Of a DNA stretch of 64,000 nucleotides, positions 18,733-28,824 are shown piece by piece. Numbering within the stretch: the first letter of the stretch is position 1; the number at the start of each line of letters is the position of its first letter. Origin of the DNA: Leptolyngbya sp. Cla-17 (GTDB lineage: Bacteria; Cyanobacteriota; Cyanobacteriia; Leptolyngbyales; Leptolyngbyaceae); the NCBI RefSeq assembly GCF_016807185.1, contig NZ_JAEVYN010000003.1, forward strand, positions 186,001 through 250,000, in the 5' to 3' direction. A program made the position numbers and the translations under genes. The notes beneath the pieces were generated by a model. The model did not search any database. It was not told the origin of the DNA and was given only the letters and a program-made list of their open reading frames with translations.

Positions 18733-20415
18733 ATGTCAACTTCTTCAGTTAACCAACTTATTGATGCGATTGCTGAAAGGTCAGGTGTTGATCCAGAGGC
18801 GATGGATCTCAAGATTCGATTTGGTAAAAATGGGCGCACAATTTTCGGTCAGATGGCATCCGGTGAACAACGCGATGAACTAACCGAAGACCGGATTGAT
18901 TTAATTTCAGCAGTTATCAAAGAGGCACCCAGTCAGGGGGGTGAACTCAACGATTACGCCCAGAAAAATCCGCAACTAGAAATTCGCTCTGGGGACAACA
19001 TCTTATTTCGTCAAGAACGAGATGGGGTTGTTTCCACGAATGCGCTTTGGCAACCAGAGACAGAGGTTGTCCTGGATAATTCCTGGAGTACTCAGATTGC
19101 CGCTATTCCTGCAATCGTTTCTGAGCCTGAAGGCTTGTCTATCACCACTCCACAAGAGGCGGCGCAAGCCATTATTTCTATGGCTGATGAGTTGATGAAT
19201 CCGTTGGGTGATCCATCCTTAACAGAACCTGTTGTGATGGTTGGCGACTATGCATTGGTGGCGCAAGGTAACAATCTTGCTGTGATGCTGAATGAATCGC
19301 CTGTTGCTTATCGTATGGGAACCGAAGCGATCGCAGTAGCAGGAACTTCTCCAGCGATCGCGCAAGCGTTTTCTCAATGGGTAGCTGAGCCACCTCTTAG
19401 CCTGCCAATTACCACGGAGTTTTACCACGATTCTGCTCAAGAAACCCATCTTGCCGAGGTGCTGACAATTGACTTACCTCCTGCATTGGTGGTTGCATCG
19501 CAGCAAATCGCCCAACTTCCAGAATCTGACAGCAAAGCTTTTTTCCAATCCGTTGTTGAAGACCTGGCTGCTCATTCGCAGAGGGCAGTACAGGCGGTGA
19601 AGGATGGATTGGAGAGTGAAACGTTTCAGACGGTGAAGCAAACAGTTCTAGAGAGGGCGAAAAAGACTTTCAAAGCGGTTCAAGAAGAACTTGGGAGTGA
19701 GCGGGTTCAAACTCTCAAACAACAGGCTCAAAGCTCGTTACAAGCAGGAGGGACGAAAGCCTTAGAAGTAGGTGGACGCGGGCTGGAGAAGGCAGGGCAA
19801 TGGCTTGCCTCTCGACCTGCTGCCATTCGGACTCACCAGGCTGCAAAAGCGGCATTAGAAGTCTTCAATCAAGGTTTTGAGCGTACCCAGGAACGGCAGT
19901 ATGAACACCACGACTTCCGTGTCGCTTTTGAGGGGCAAACCACTTATCGGCTGAGTGATAGAGAAACAGGTCAAGACCTGCTGCGGTTCAAAGTGGAGAG
20001 CGTTTTCTATCAGAAAGACCCCAAAATCACGGTTTTGGAGCAGCCGGAGACACTCTCTCGTGAACAGAGTCAAGCTTTGTCTTTGATGCGGCAGGATGCT
20101 GAAAATGTCCGGGGGTCCGAACGGGGAGAACAACATCATGCCCAGAAGAGTGAGCAGTTTGCGATCGCGGCTAGATCTGTTGCCCAATACAACGAGACGA
20201 ATCACTATCAAGACCATCATTACTCCGTTGAGATTGGCTCAAATTCGCTGGTGGTGATGGCTGTTGATGGTCGGGGTGAACTTTATCATCAGCAGGGTGA
20301 TCAGATTGAATCGCGACTTGAAACACAAGATTTTGAGCGTGCCAGCAAGGTGATGCAAATGCTTCAACAGGTCGCTCAAACCCAAGAAACGAATCGCGAC
20401 TTTGAACTGAATTAA
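18733..20415 (+). CDS. Hypothetical protein with coiled-coil/apolipoprotein-like repeats
   Basis: The 560-residue protein has three regions. The N-terminus (1-110, MSTSSVNQLIDAIAERSGVD) contains KIRFGKNGRTIFGQM and looks globular. A central amphipathic stretch (about 270-375) has near-repeats of TFQTVKQTVLERAKKTFKAV and RVQTLKQQAQSSL, resembling apolipoprotein-like coiled coils. The C-terminus (380-555) carries two beta-hairpin modules, one with HHYSVEIGSNSLVVMAVDG, like those in the neighbouring proteins and the giant helicase. No membrane segment is evident. Role unknown; operon membership points to DNA handling or transfer. Confidence 0.75.
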   Translation: MSTSSVNQLIDAIAERSGVDPEAMDLKIRFGKNGRTIFGQMASGEQRDELTEDRIDLISAVIKEAPSQGGELNDYAQKNPQLEIRSGDNILFRQERDGVVSTNALWQPETEVVLDNSWSTQIAAIPAIVSEPEGLSITTPQEAAQAIISMADELMNPLGDPSLTEPVVMVGDYALVAQGNNLAVMLNESPVAYRMGTEAIAVAGTSPAIAQAFSQWVAEPPLSLPITTEFYHDSAQETHLAEVLTIDLPPALVVASQQIAQLPESDSKAFFQSVVEDLAAHSQRAVQAVKDGLESETFQTVKQTVLERAKKTFKAVQEELGSERVQTLKQQAQSSLQAGGTKALEVGGRGLEKAGQWLASRPAAIRTHQAAKAALEVFNQGFERTQERQYEHHDFRVAFEGQTTYRLSDRETGQDLLRFKVESVFYQKDPKITVLEQPETLSREQSQALSLMRQDAENVRGSERGEQHHAQKSEQFAIAARSVAQYNETNHYQDHHYSVEIGSNSLVVMAVDGRGELYHQQGDQIESRLETQDFERASKVMQMLQQVAQTQETNRDFELN

Positions 20416-20428
20416 AAGGAGTCCTCTC

Positions 20429-20653
20429 TTGCCTGAATCAAACGGATTGTCTAGTAGCTGGTGTGATGCGTGGAGTGCCCTTGCTTTTGCTTTTAACGAT
20501 GAGATCCACCCACACAGCGATAACACTTCTATGAATGCCCCTCTCCCAGTAGCCGACTATGACTCTGATGATGCTTCTTTAGTTTTGCGAGAAGAAGACC
20601 CGGATATTGAGTTACGCCTGGACCAAATGTTTGAACCCAGTACAAAATTCTAA
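20429..20653 (+). CDS. Small acidic protein, TTG start
   Basis: A 74-residue ORF starts at TTG 20429, 8 bases after a strong AAGGAG site at 20415-20420. An in-frame ATG at 20531 would give 40 residues. The second half is strongly acidic (DYDSDDASLVLREEDPDIEL). It lies between the coiled-coil protein and the giant helicase gene on the same strand with short gaps. The ribosome site argues for a real gene; no family recognised. Confidence 0.5.
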   Translation: MPESNGLSSSWCDAWSALAFAFNDEIHPHSDNTSMNAPLPVADYDSDDASLVLREEDPDIELRLDQMFEPSTKF

Positions 20654-20684
20654 AACCTTTACCAGTTAACAGTTTGCTTCAATC

Positions 20685-23600
20685 ATGCCTGACATTGACC
20701 GTGAAGCTCTGATCGAATCATTTCAGAGCCATTTAATTCAAGGAAGGAGCTACGCCCGGATTAATGAAGCACGGGCGCAGGCTGAGGCTGTTTTGGGAAC
20801 AGCCATTCCATCCGGTAGTCCCCTCACAAAAGGTGTGGATGAGGCAATGGAAGCGGCGGTTGTGCGATCGGCACGGGAAATGATTGGGCAGTCTCAAACC
20901 ATCCATGAAGCGTTTGATCGACTGGTTGATTTGCTAGAGCGTCAGCCCACGTTAGGCGTTCGTTCTTCCACATCTGTCCGCCAGCAAGCCTACAGTACCC
21001 CCATCCCGATCGCATTTTTGGCAGCATCTCTAGCAGGTATCACGGCAGAGACAACCGTGTACGAGCCAACAGCAGGACATGCGGCACTTCTGCTTACGGC
21101 AAATCCCCATCGAGCAGTCCTCAATGAGTTGAACCCAGACCGGGTAACTGACCTGAGATTGCAGGGGTATAGCGTCACTGAACATGACGCGGCTATTTAC
21201 TTACCTGCTGAACAGGTGGATGTGATGTTAGCCAACCCTCCATTTGGGTCGGTGAAGGAGAATGGGCGGACAAAAGAATGGTTGGTGTGGGGCGGACCTG
21301 CAACTCCGCAGTATGTCACAACCCAGATTGACCAGACGATTGCCCTTAAGGCGCTTCAGGCAATGAAAGATGATGGACGCTCTGTTCTCATCCTCAGCGC
21401 GCCAATGGGGAATAAAACTGGAAATCAAGCTGATGCTATCGCCAGCTATAACTCGCGGCAAAATGCTCCTTTCTACAAAAGCCTGTACGACAACTACAAC
21501 GTCACCCAGCATTTCTGTATTGCAGGAAGTCTTTACTCTAAACAGGGAACAACCTTCCCGATCGACGTGATTGTAATTGAGGGTAGGGGCAAATCTGCTC
21601 GACCTTACCCTGCTGCTGAATTACCCACTGTTTACCGTTCCTTCGCTGATCTCAAGGAGTTGCTACCCGATGGCGATTTATCTCCCGTCCACCTCGAAAT
21701 TCTGGACTCCACCGACCGAGGACTCGCTGATTCTGCAATTGACAGCAGTGCTCATACCGCAAAAAGTGACCGAAATCCAGAGCTACAACCAATACCTGGA
21801 ACTCCTGAGCGATCGCCTGGACTGGCTGATTCGCGAGACGTTGGAACAGAAGAATTTGAGCGAGCAGGAGCTATATCAGCAGATCCTCAATATGCTCAGT
21901 CAGGGCGAGATGTACCAATTGGTGATGCCAGAAATGGACGAATCGACGTTGGCATGGGCAGAAGCTCTGACGACGAGCAATACGGAACTCCAGGAGGCGA
22001 TGCTGTTCTTGCATCCCTCGGACTGGAGGGAAGGAGTGACACTGTTCGACTTTCCGGTTCAACCGACGACCGGGAATGGACTGGAAATGGTTCAAACCTT
22101 GATTCAAGAGACATCCCTGGAGGAGTGGTTGAACCGGATGATCACGGTTTGCCGCAACCTGTAGCCGCTACTGCCCCTTCATTGGAAACAGCCATCATGG
22201 ATAACGACATCAAGCAAGTTCCCTACCAACCGCAGAGTCAAGCACCCTATGCTGGAACATTGGTGCCGACGAATCTGCAAACTGCCGTCAAGGACTCGCT
22301 GATCCGCTTGGAGCAGAAAGTGGGTTCAATTGATACCTTTGTCGATTACAAGGTGAATCTGGGCACAACTCGGATTCAGCCCTTTGCTGAACAAATCGAC
22401 AGTGTTGCTCTGGCGATCGACAACCTGGAGCAGGGTGAAGCCTTTATTCTGGGAGATCAGACCGGAATTGGTAAAGGTCTGCAACTGGCGGAAATTGCCA
22501 AGGCTCAACTCAGTGGCACCTTGAATCTGCCATCTTCTCAGGATGTCAATACGTTGGTGTTCGTCACCTATGACGCAAAGCTCTACACGGACTTCCTGCG
22601 TGACCTGAATGATGTGGGTATCGAAACGATTAAGCCGCTGGTGACGAACTCTGACTTTACGTTGAACCTGCCAGATGGCACCAAGAGCAAAACAGGGGGA
22701 AGTAAAGAGCAGAAAGCCTTGCTGGAACGACTGGCGATGCAGCAAGATCTGGGTGACTATAATATCATTTTCACCACCTATTCCCAGCTTCAAACGGTTA
22801 AAGGACAGGAAACCGCACGACGAGAGTTCTTGAGATCGATTGCCCCTCAAAGCTTGTTCATTTTTGATGAAAGCCACAACGCCGGAGGGACATCGAATGA
22901 TACCGCTCAGTCTGGTCCTCAAAACCGTGCCGATTTTGTGCGATCGCTGGTACAACAGGCGGGTGGAGTTGTGTTCTCCTCTGCCACCTATGCCAAAAAT
23001 CCTTACACGATGACCCTGTATGCATCTCGCACGGGGATGCGCCATGCCGTTGAAGACCAGTTCAGTTTCAGCGATATTGTCCAATCCGGTGGCGTTCCAC
23101 TCCAGCAAATGCTGGCGGCAAAACTGGCGGAGTCGGGTCAATACCTGCGGCGAGAACGCTCCTTTGAAGGCGTTGAATTTTCAGCCAAAGTGGTTGAGGT
23201 AGACAAAGAAATCGCCCAGAATATGGCGACGGTCATGAGTTCCATCATGGAGTTTGACCGTGCCAAGAAAGTTTCTGTCAAGCAAATAGATAAAGACCTG
23301 AAGAAAGAAGCTAAACAGGTTGTTTCAGATGGCTCGACGGGTGCGGCTGGAGCCAGTAGCACCAACTTCACCTCCATCATGCACAACGTAATCGGGCAGA
23401 CGTTGTTAGCCCTGAAAGCTGAAGAGACGGTGCAGGATACGCTGGCGATTTTGCGAAACAACCAGAAACCTGTCATCGCCCTCTACAACACAATGGGTAG
23501 TACGATCGGGCGTGCGGCTGAGGAACAAGACCTCAAACCCGGTGATCCAATTGACCTGAGCGTGGGAGACTTGCTGCTGCGGTATCTAGACCGCTCACGA

Positions 23601-26600
23601 GATGTCATTGAAAAAGATGCCTTTGGCGATCGCACTCGCCGCCAACTAACGGATGAAGAGTTAAATCCTCTCGCACTGCATTTGTATGAGGAGACCAAAG
23701 AACTGATTCAAGAAACCGACTGGAGCGGGATTCCAGTTTCTCCGATTGACTATATCCGTCATCGCCTGGAGCAAGAAGGCTACCGGACGGGCGAAATCAC
23801 TGGACGTGACGATCGGATTGAATATGGTTCCGATGGATTGCAAACGTATCAAACCCGCTCCAGCAAAGAACGAGGGACGACAGCCGCGATTCAAAACGTC
23901 GCTGCCTTTAATGCTGGGGAGATGGATGTCATTATTCTCAATCGCTCTGGCTCAACGGGCATCAGCCTTCATGCCTCCGAGCGATTTGCCGATCAGCGTT
24001 CCCGGCATATGCTGATTTGTCAGCCGGATTTGGACATCAATCAGTTCATGCAAACCCTGGGCCGAATTCACCGGACAGGTCAGGTAGAGCTGCCGAGTTT
24101 CAGCCTGGTTATGGGTGACATTGCGGCGGAGAAACGTCCTGCTGCGGTATTGCTCAAAAAGATGGCATCCCTCAACGCCAACACAACCGCTGCACGAGAT
24201 AGCAGCTTTAGCCTGGGTGAAGTGGTAGATTTCCTGAATGAGTATGGCGATCAGGTAGCCGTTGAAGTGATGGCAAACCATCCAGACCTGCACGCCAAGT
24301 TAGGCTACCCCATCTCCGGGCTGACAGAGGACTCTGATCTGAATACGATCGACACAGAAGGGGCGATCGCCAAAGTCACTGGACGCATTCCCCTGCTACC
24401 GCTGCCCCAACAGGAACAGGTCTATGGGCTAATTGAGCGGGAATATCTGGAACTGCTGGAACGAGAACAAGCGATGGGCACCAGTTCTCTGGAGGCAGAA
24501 ACCGTCGATTTACAGGCAAAAACTCTTGCTCGCATGGAAGTCATGCCTGCTAAAGAAGGTGTTGACAGCCCATTTGCCGAGCCAGCTTTCCTGGAGATTG
24601 TTGAGGCTAAATCACCCCGGAAGCCATTAACGGCGCTGGAAGTAACCAATTTGGTTCGGCAAGAACTGGGACTACCAACCGTTGAAACCTTGGAGCAACA
24701 CGATGAAAGTTTGATTGATGAACGGGCACAGCAGCAGACTCAGCAAACGATTCAGAATTTGCGAGAACGCACCCAAGTTTATCGAGAGCGGACACTGGAA
24801 CGGCTAACTCAATCGTTTGTCGGTGGACAGGAAAATGCTGAAAACGAAGGCAGTGAAACCGAAGCGAACGATAAGCTAACCTTCAAAATCACCCAATTAA
24901 ACGATAAACTCAACCGACAAGCTCGAACCGTCGAGCAGTGGTTAGAGCAGTTTCCAGTGGGTCAGTCCGTCTGTTTGACGGGAAATCGAGATGGTGACTT
25001 TCACTATGGCGTTGTGCAAAACGTCATTGATCGCTCCAGTGAAGAAGGAAATCCAGTTGCTCCCTCGATGTGGCGACTCCAAATCCAGGTGGCAGATGCG
25101 ACTCAGCAACTCATCGTTCCGTTCTCCAAAATCAATACGGAATCAATCACTGGAGTCAGCTTGAGACAAGAGGTACTGGACTGGCGGGGCAATGAGATTA
25201 TTAACAAGTTTGACGAAAAGCAGCAAGAGGTTTACGAGCAACGCCAAATTTTCACAGGCAACGTCATTCGGGCAGCGGAGCAGTTTACAGGCAAGCTGAT
25301 TAACTACACCACTGAGGACGGTGAGATCCACCAGGGGATGCTGATGGCGCGGAACTTCAAGATTGAAGAGGCGCTGGAAGAACAGCCTGTCATCATGACC
25401 ACACCGGAATCCTGTCAGCGATTTTTGGAGGTCACAGAGAACAAAGGGACTCTGAAATCGGCAGACCAGAGGCTATCGGTGATGGGGCTTCGAGATGGCA
25501 ATCTAGCTCTCATGACTGACGCGAGTAAGCAGAAAGGGGGAGATTACTTCCTCGATGATGGGTTGATTGCTGCCGCTGGAGCGGAATTTACTTCTCTAGG
25601 AGAGAGAATGCGTTTGGTAGTTGAGGCTGACAAGGTTGAGGTGGTTTTGACCTATCTCTACGAGTCTCACGGCAAACTCAGAGCGTTCACCCATCAAGAT
25701 AAGGCGCGGGAATTGATGGGGTTGGATCTGCCTACAATGGAAACCGTTGAACCGCCAGTCCAGGGGGCGGAGATACCGACCCCAGAATCCTCAACAGTTC
25801 CAATCCAAGCCGAACTGCCCATTGTCTCATCCGTAGAAGAGGCAAGTCCGGGTGGGGATTCTTCACCAAATGGAGATGCCATTGCCTCCAGTGAAATTGC
25901 AACGGCTACGATCTCAACTGCCTTGGGCGATCTCACTGTGCGGGTGTTTGAGGCTCCTGATGATTATTTGCGATTGGAGTTTGAGGGAGCAACGGCAAAT
26001 TGGATGGAATATCCTGCTCAAACGCGAATTGATCATGTCATGCAGTCTGATGTAGCTGTCATGGCAAATGGTTTACAGGATATAGCCAATTACGCTCAGT
26101 TTGCTGTGCATCAAGTGCATCAAGACTTTGTGCAGCACTTAGATACAGAAGTTCAGCGAATTGCCCCAGCATTGCGTCGATGGTTGCAGCAGAACGAGGT
26201 TGGTGATTCAGAAATTGCCGCTGCCTTTATGGAGCATTATCCGGAGCGCGATCGCATAGGGCTAACTCCTGAATTTATGCAATTAGCGATTCAAACAGTG
26301 GTGCAGAGTGAATTGGAGCGCTCAGACCAAACCCACTCGCAAGAGGGGCTAGGTCAATCGCCTCAATCGGAAGCCACTGTTGAAGACGCAATGGAAACCT
26401 CTCGAATTTTGCCCTCCAAGGATCAATTTGGTCGAGCAGAGAAAACCATTGCGAAATTTCTCGATCAAGCAGGACTTGCGGATGTCATCTTCAACGTACC
26501 AGAGCCAGAGCCAGACTTTCATCTCCGAATTGAGAATGAGCCATACCTCCCACTGGTCATTGAACGGCATGACAATCTTCTCTATCTCACCTACTATCGG

Positions 26601-27995
26601 CAAGACGATTTTGATTTGGTTCATGACGGCGAAATTGTGTTTCATCTTTCTGATACCGGGCATCTGAAACTTTGTGAAACAGCGGTTCAAAATCCTTTCA
26701 CAGGCGGTGAGTCACGCGGACTGGATAAAAGCTTTGGAGCCATGTTTGCCCGAAATATTCTGGATCAAGGATTTGCAGAAGCGGCACAACAAGCGTGGGC
26801 AGCGAGGCAGACAACACAGACCATGCCAGCCGTTGAAAGAATTGAGTCAGGTATGGTGGAAGCTACTACACAAACTGTGCATGACGGTGTAGAACTTTGT
26901 GAGGGGCAACTGACTCAAAACTTTGACGTTGAAATTTCTTCAGCGCAAGCAAGAGAGACTGAATTGGGGAGGGGACAAGAGATCCTTCAAATTGCAGAAC
27001 GTGCCTACGCCTATGGGGAAGCCATAGACAAACTTCAATTGGATGCGAATGATGAGTTCTGGACAGTTTTCAGTCAGAATTACGACATCAGCTACAATCC
27101 CCTGAGCGATAACTTCTTCGTGGTTGGCAAAGATGGGAGTGAGATGACGGCTCAAAGCATTGGGGGAGTTCTCGACCCCGATTGCACGGGCAACATTTTG
27201 GAGGCAGATTTGCAAGCGTTTCGGGCGACGGCGGCGGCATTGGATCAGGCAAATTATCAAACTCAGCGATCTCCTGCGGAAACAGTTGCGATCGCCCAAG
27301 CCAAACAAGAACAATCTGTCAGTCAATCAGAGCCACTTGCATCAGTTTCACCGATTGCTGCTGTTAACGCTATGCCTGATTCTGTGGCTCAACCCAATTC
27401 TCCTGCCTCAATGGTTCCGACAACCGAGCAACCGGAGCAATCTCAACGACAGGTTAGTGTTGAGGATGTCCGAAACTGGTATCGCCAAGCGCGAGATGTC
27501 GGGCGTTCAGATCGTCATTTGAGCAAAATTGAACAAATTGGCAAGGCTTTTGTGCAGGCGCAACCACTGGGCGATCGCGACCTGAAGGCAATGGATCAGG
27601 ACAGATCTGCTTGGCGTGAGCAGACATTAGTGATCGCTCAACATGCAAGCACCATCCTGGAAGCTGGGGGAGAACCGGTAGAAACTAGGAAAGGAATTGG
27701 CTATATCGGCAGTAACTACACGGTTTACGCTGAACAAAATACGGTTTATGCATTTGCGAAAGGGCGTGGAGTTCAGCCATCGGAGGCAGATCGTCAGAAT
27801 CTTCCCTCAGAAATTCTAAAGTCGGGTCGAGGAATGATTTTGAAGGTCGAGCAGGGAGAACCGGATGTGAAAGCAACCAGAGTGACGACGGCAGACGCTC
27901 ACCGATTTGAAATGGTTGCCAATCGCCTGCAACGACAATCTCAACGACAAGAAAAAGACGTTGAACGACTACATGCGGTGGGGTTCGATCGATGA
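20685..27995 (+). CDS. Giant DNA-methylase-like / Strawberry-notch-type helicase protein
   Basis: This 2436-residue protein combines DNA modification-like and helicase parts. An N-terminal SAM-methyltransferase domain (about 95-320) shows motif I VYEPTAGHAALL near 125-136 and motif IV ANPPFG at 183-188, the NPPF form typical of N6-adenine methylases. A Ser/Gly/Asp-rich linker (about 330-500) follows, which also encodes a nested ORF. A superfamily-2 helicase core then shows Walker A GDQTGIGKG at 590-598, DESH near 728, VFSSATY, and LGRIHRTGQ near 1125, as in Strawberry notch/SNF2-like proteins of phages and plasmids. The C-terminal 1200 residues carry several ~100-residue modules also seen in neighbouring genes. 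Likely acts in the cytoplasm on plasmid DNA, perhaps protecting or unwinding it on entry; that role is inference. Confidence 0.88.
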   Translation: MPDIDREALIESFQSHLIQGRSYARINEARAQAEAVLGTAIPSGSPLTKGVDEAMEAAVVRSAREMIGQSQTIHEAFDRLVDLLERQPTLGVRSSTSVRQQAYSTPIPIAFLAASLAGITAETTVYEPTAGHAALLLTANPHRAVLNELNPDRVTDLRLQGYSVTEHDAAIYLPAEQVDVMLANPPFGSVKENGRTKEWLVWGGPATPQYVTTQIDQTIALKALQAMKDDGRSVLILSAPMGNKTGNQADAIASYNSRQNAPFYKSLYDNYNVTQHFCIAGSLYSKQGTTFPIDVIVIEGRGKSARPYPAAELPTVYRSFADLKELLPDGDLSPVHLEILDSTDRGLADSAIDSSAHTAKSDRNPELQPIPGTPERSPGLADSRDVGTEEFERAGAISADPQYAQSGRDVPIGDARNGRIDVGMGRSSDDEQYGTPGGDAVLASLGLEGRSDTVRLSGSTDDREWTGNGSNLDSRDIPGGVVEPDDHGLPQPVAATAPSLETAIMDNDIKQVPYQPQSQAPYAGTLVPTNLQTAVKDSLIRLEQKVGSIDTFVDYKVNLGTTRIQPFAEQIDSVALAIDNLEQGEAFILGDQTGIGKGLQLAEIAKAQLSGTLNLPSSQDVNTLVFVTYDAKLYTDFLRDLNDVGIETIKPLVTNSDFTLNLPDGTKSKTGGSKEQKALLERLAMQQDLGDYNIIFTTYSQLQTVKGQETARREFLRSIAPQSLFIFDESHNAGGTSNDTAQSGPQNRADFVRSLVQQAGGVVFSSATYAKNPYTMTLYASRTGMRHAVEDQFSFSDIVQSGGVPLQQMLAAKLAESGQYLRRERSFEGVEFSAKVVEVDKEIAQNMATVMSSIMEFDRAKKVSVKQIDKDLKKEAKQVVSDGSTGAAGASSTNFTSIMHNVIGQTLLALKAEETVQDTLAILRNNQKPVIALYNTMGSTIGRAAEEQDLKPGDPIDLSVGDLLLRYLDRSRDVIEKDAFGDRTRRQLTDEELNPLALHLYEETKELIQETDWSGIPVSPIDYIRHRLEQEGYRTGEITGRDDRIEYGSDGLQTYQTRSSKERGTTAAIQNVAAFNAGEMDVIILNRSGSTGISLHASERFADQRSRHMLICQPDLDINQFMQTLGRIHRTGQVELPSFSLVMGDIAAEKRPAAVLLKKMASLNANTTAARDSSFSLGEVVDFLNEYGDQVAVEVMANHPDLHAKLGYPISGLTEDSDLNTIDTEGAIAKVTGRIPLLPLPQQEQVYGLIEREYLELLEREQAMGTSSLEAETVDLQAKTLARMEVMPAKEGVDSPFAEPAFLEIVEAKSPRKPLTALEVTNLVRQELGLPTVETLEQHDESLIDERAQQQTQQTIQNLRERTQVYRERTLERLTQSFVGGQENAENEGSETEANDKLTFKITQLNDKLNRQARTVEQWLEQFPVGQSVCLTGNRDGDFHYGVVQNVIDRSSEEGNPVAPSMWRLQIQVADATQQLIVPFSKINTESITGVSLRQEVLDWRGNEIINKFDEKQQEVYEQRQIFTGNVIRAAEQFTGKLINYTTEDGEIHQGMLMARNFKIEEALEEQPVIMTTPESCQRFLEVTENKGTLKSADQRLSVMGLRDGNLALMTDASKQKGGDYFLDDGLIAAAGAEFTSLGERMRLVVEADKVEVVLTYLYESHGKLRAFTHQDKARELMGLDLPTMETVEPPVQGAEIPTPESSTVPIQAELPIVSSVEEASPGGDSSPNGDAIASSEIATATISTALGDLTVRVFEAPDDYLRLEFEGATANWMEYPAQTRIDHVMQSDVAVMANGLQDIANYAQFAVHQVHQDFVQHLDTEVQRIAPALRRWLQQNEVGDSEIAAAFMEHYPERDRIGLTPEFMQLAIQTVVQSELERSDQTHSQEGLGQSPQSEATVEDAMETSRILPSKDQFGRAEKTIAKFLDQAGLADVIFNVPEPEPDFHLRIENEPYLPLVIERHDNLLYLTYYRQDDFDLVHDGEIVFHLSDTGHLKLCETAVQNPFTGGESRGLDKSFGAMFARNILDQGFAEAAQQAWAARQTTQTMPAVERIESGMVEATTQTVHDGVELCEGQLTQNFDVEISSAQARETELGRGQEILQIAERAYAYGEAIDKLQLDANDEFWTVFSQNYDISYNPLSDNFFVVGKDGSEMTAQSIGGVLDPDCTGNILEADLQAFRATAAALDQANYQTQRSPAETVAIAQAKQEQSVSQSEPLASVSPIAAVNAMPDSVAQPNSPASMVPTTEQPEQSQRQVSVEDVRNWYRQARDVGRSDRHLSKIEQIGKAFVQAQPLGDRDLKAMDQDRSAWREQTLVIAQHASTILEAGGEPVETRKGIGYIGSNYTVYAEQNTVYAFAKGRGVQPSEADRQNLPSEILKSGRGMILKVEQGEPDVKATRVTTADAHRFEMVANRLQRQSQRQEKDVERLHAVGFDR
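21670..22164 (+). CDS. Nested +1-frame gene inside the giant helicase gene
   Basis: An ATG at 21670, preceded by AAGGAG at 21654-21659 (10-base spacing), opens a 164-residue ORF in the +1 frame of the host gene. Its product (MAIYLPSTSKFW...) looks like an ordinary soluble helical protein, with Leu, Glu, Gln and Trp well distributed (for example QSYNQYLELLSDRLDWL). The host frame over the same bases is a disordered Ser/Gly/Asp/Arg-rich linker. The open frame continues upstream to 21577. This pattern is expected when a real gene lies in the alternate frame and the host tolerates any sequence. No family recognised; expression not shown. Confidence 0.55.
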   Translation: MAIYLPSTSKFWTPPTEDSLILQLTAVLIPQKVTEIQSYNQYLELLSDRLDWLIRETLEQKNLSEQELYQQILNMLSQGEMYQLVMPEMDESTLAWAEALTTSNTELQEAMLFLHPSDWREGVTLFDFPVQPTTGNGLEMVQTLIQETSLEEWLNRMITVCRNL

Positions 27996-28059
27996 CTTCG
28001 TGACACTCTCCCTCTTCAACACAGTACAGATAATACTTTTCTAGAACTTCTTAAACTAC

Positions 28060-28824
28060 TCAAATGGGATATTGTGCCCCCTTCTCTCGCCACATAGACA
28101 CAATATCAGCAGCCCACCTTGGATGGTTGGCTGCTCGCAGAGTTCTACCTGAAAGTACCTTCTGGGCAATCTCCGCAGCTTCATTAGCTTGCTGCGGTCG
28201 CCAACCCAATTCAGACACCAGCCACGACTTTACCTCATCCGGGTTGAAAACTTCCCCAGCAACGTGAAGTAGTCGGAACATATCAATCGCGGCAGCTTTG
28301 TCTGAGGGGTGTGATAAACCTGTACTAAGATTAATTCGTGTTGTTAGGCTTTCAAGTGCAGCTCGAACTGTTGGGTTCAAGAAAGTTTTTGGAGGGTGTG
28401 GAGAAGTATCTCCTAATTCATAGACATCCCACATTTGAATCCAAGGTTGCACTTCAGGAACGGACCAAGGAACAACCAAAATTTCTGACACGCTTTGTAA
28501 CTCATCCACACTATCAAGCAATCGTTGCGGTGGATAAAGCACGAGAACTGGACCGGCCCATGAGGATCGGCGAATGCTCTCGGTCATTAGGTGAAGTTTG
28601 CCACTTTTAAGCTGTACTGTGTTGTTTTTTTGCAGTTGCTTTGCTGTCTCTTCGCCAAGTGCGCCCTTGATATTCTCCAATGTTTTTTTCACAGGAACCG
28701 CAAGAAGACCTTGATGTGCGGGAGAGGTGGTCATTTGCCTTTGTAACCAGGAGAAGGCAATCTGAAGTGACTGAGGGTTCGGTCCTTCTTGATTGATAAA
28801 CCAGCGTTTTGTCTGAACTGCCAT
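28060..28824 (-). CDS. Hypothetical 254-residue protein
   Basis: I choose the ATG at 28824 (MAVQTKRWFINQEG) because AAGGA stands 8 bases upstream; the frame stays open to 28926 but that extension is unconvincing. The protein is soluble, with VLVLYPPQRLLDSVDEL and EILVVPWSVPEVQPWIQMW in the middle and a helical C-terminus (SWLVSELGWRPQQANEAAEI) that could form a small helical bundle. It lies convergent to the giant helicase gene. No known domain is recognised. Its start overlaps the end of the preceding minus-strand ORF. Confidence 0.65.
   Translation of the reverse strand: MAVQTKRWFINQEGPNPQSLQIAFSWLQRQMTTSPAHQGLLAVPVKKTLENIKGALGEETAKQLQKNNTVQLKSGKLHLMTESIRRSSWAGPVLVLYPPQRLLDSVDELQSVSEILVVPWSVPEVQPWIQMWDVYELGDTSPHPPKTFLNPTVRAALESLTTRINLSTGLSHPSDKAAAIDMFRLLHVAGEVFNPDEVKSWLVSELGWRPQQANEAAEIAQKVLSGRTLRAANHPRWAADIVSMWREKGAQYPI

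Noticed and set aside
22326..23141. 271-codon minus-strand ORF antisense to the giant helicase gene
   Set aside because: It lies opposite the conserved helicase core, has Arg/Gln/His-rich composition typical of antisense shadows and no ribosome site.
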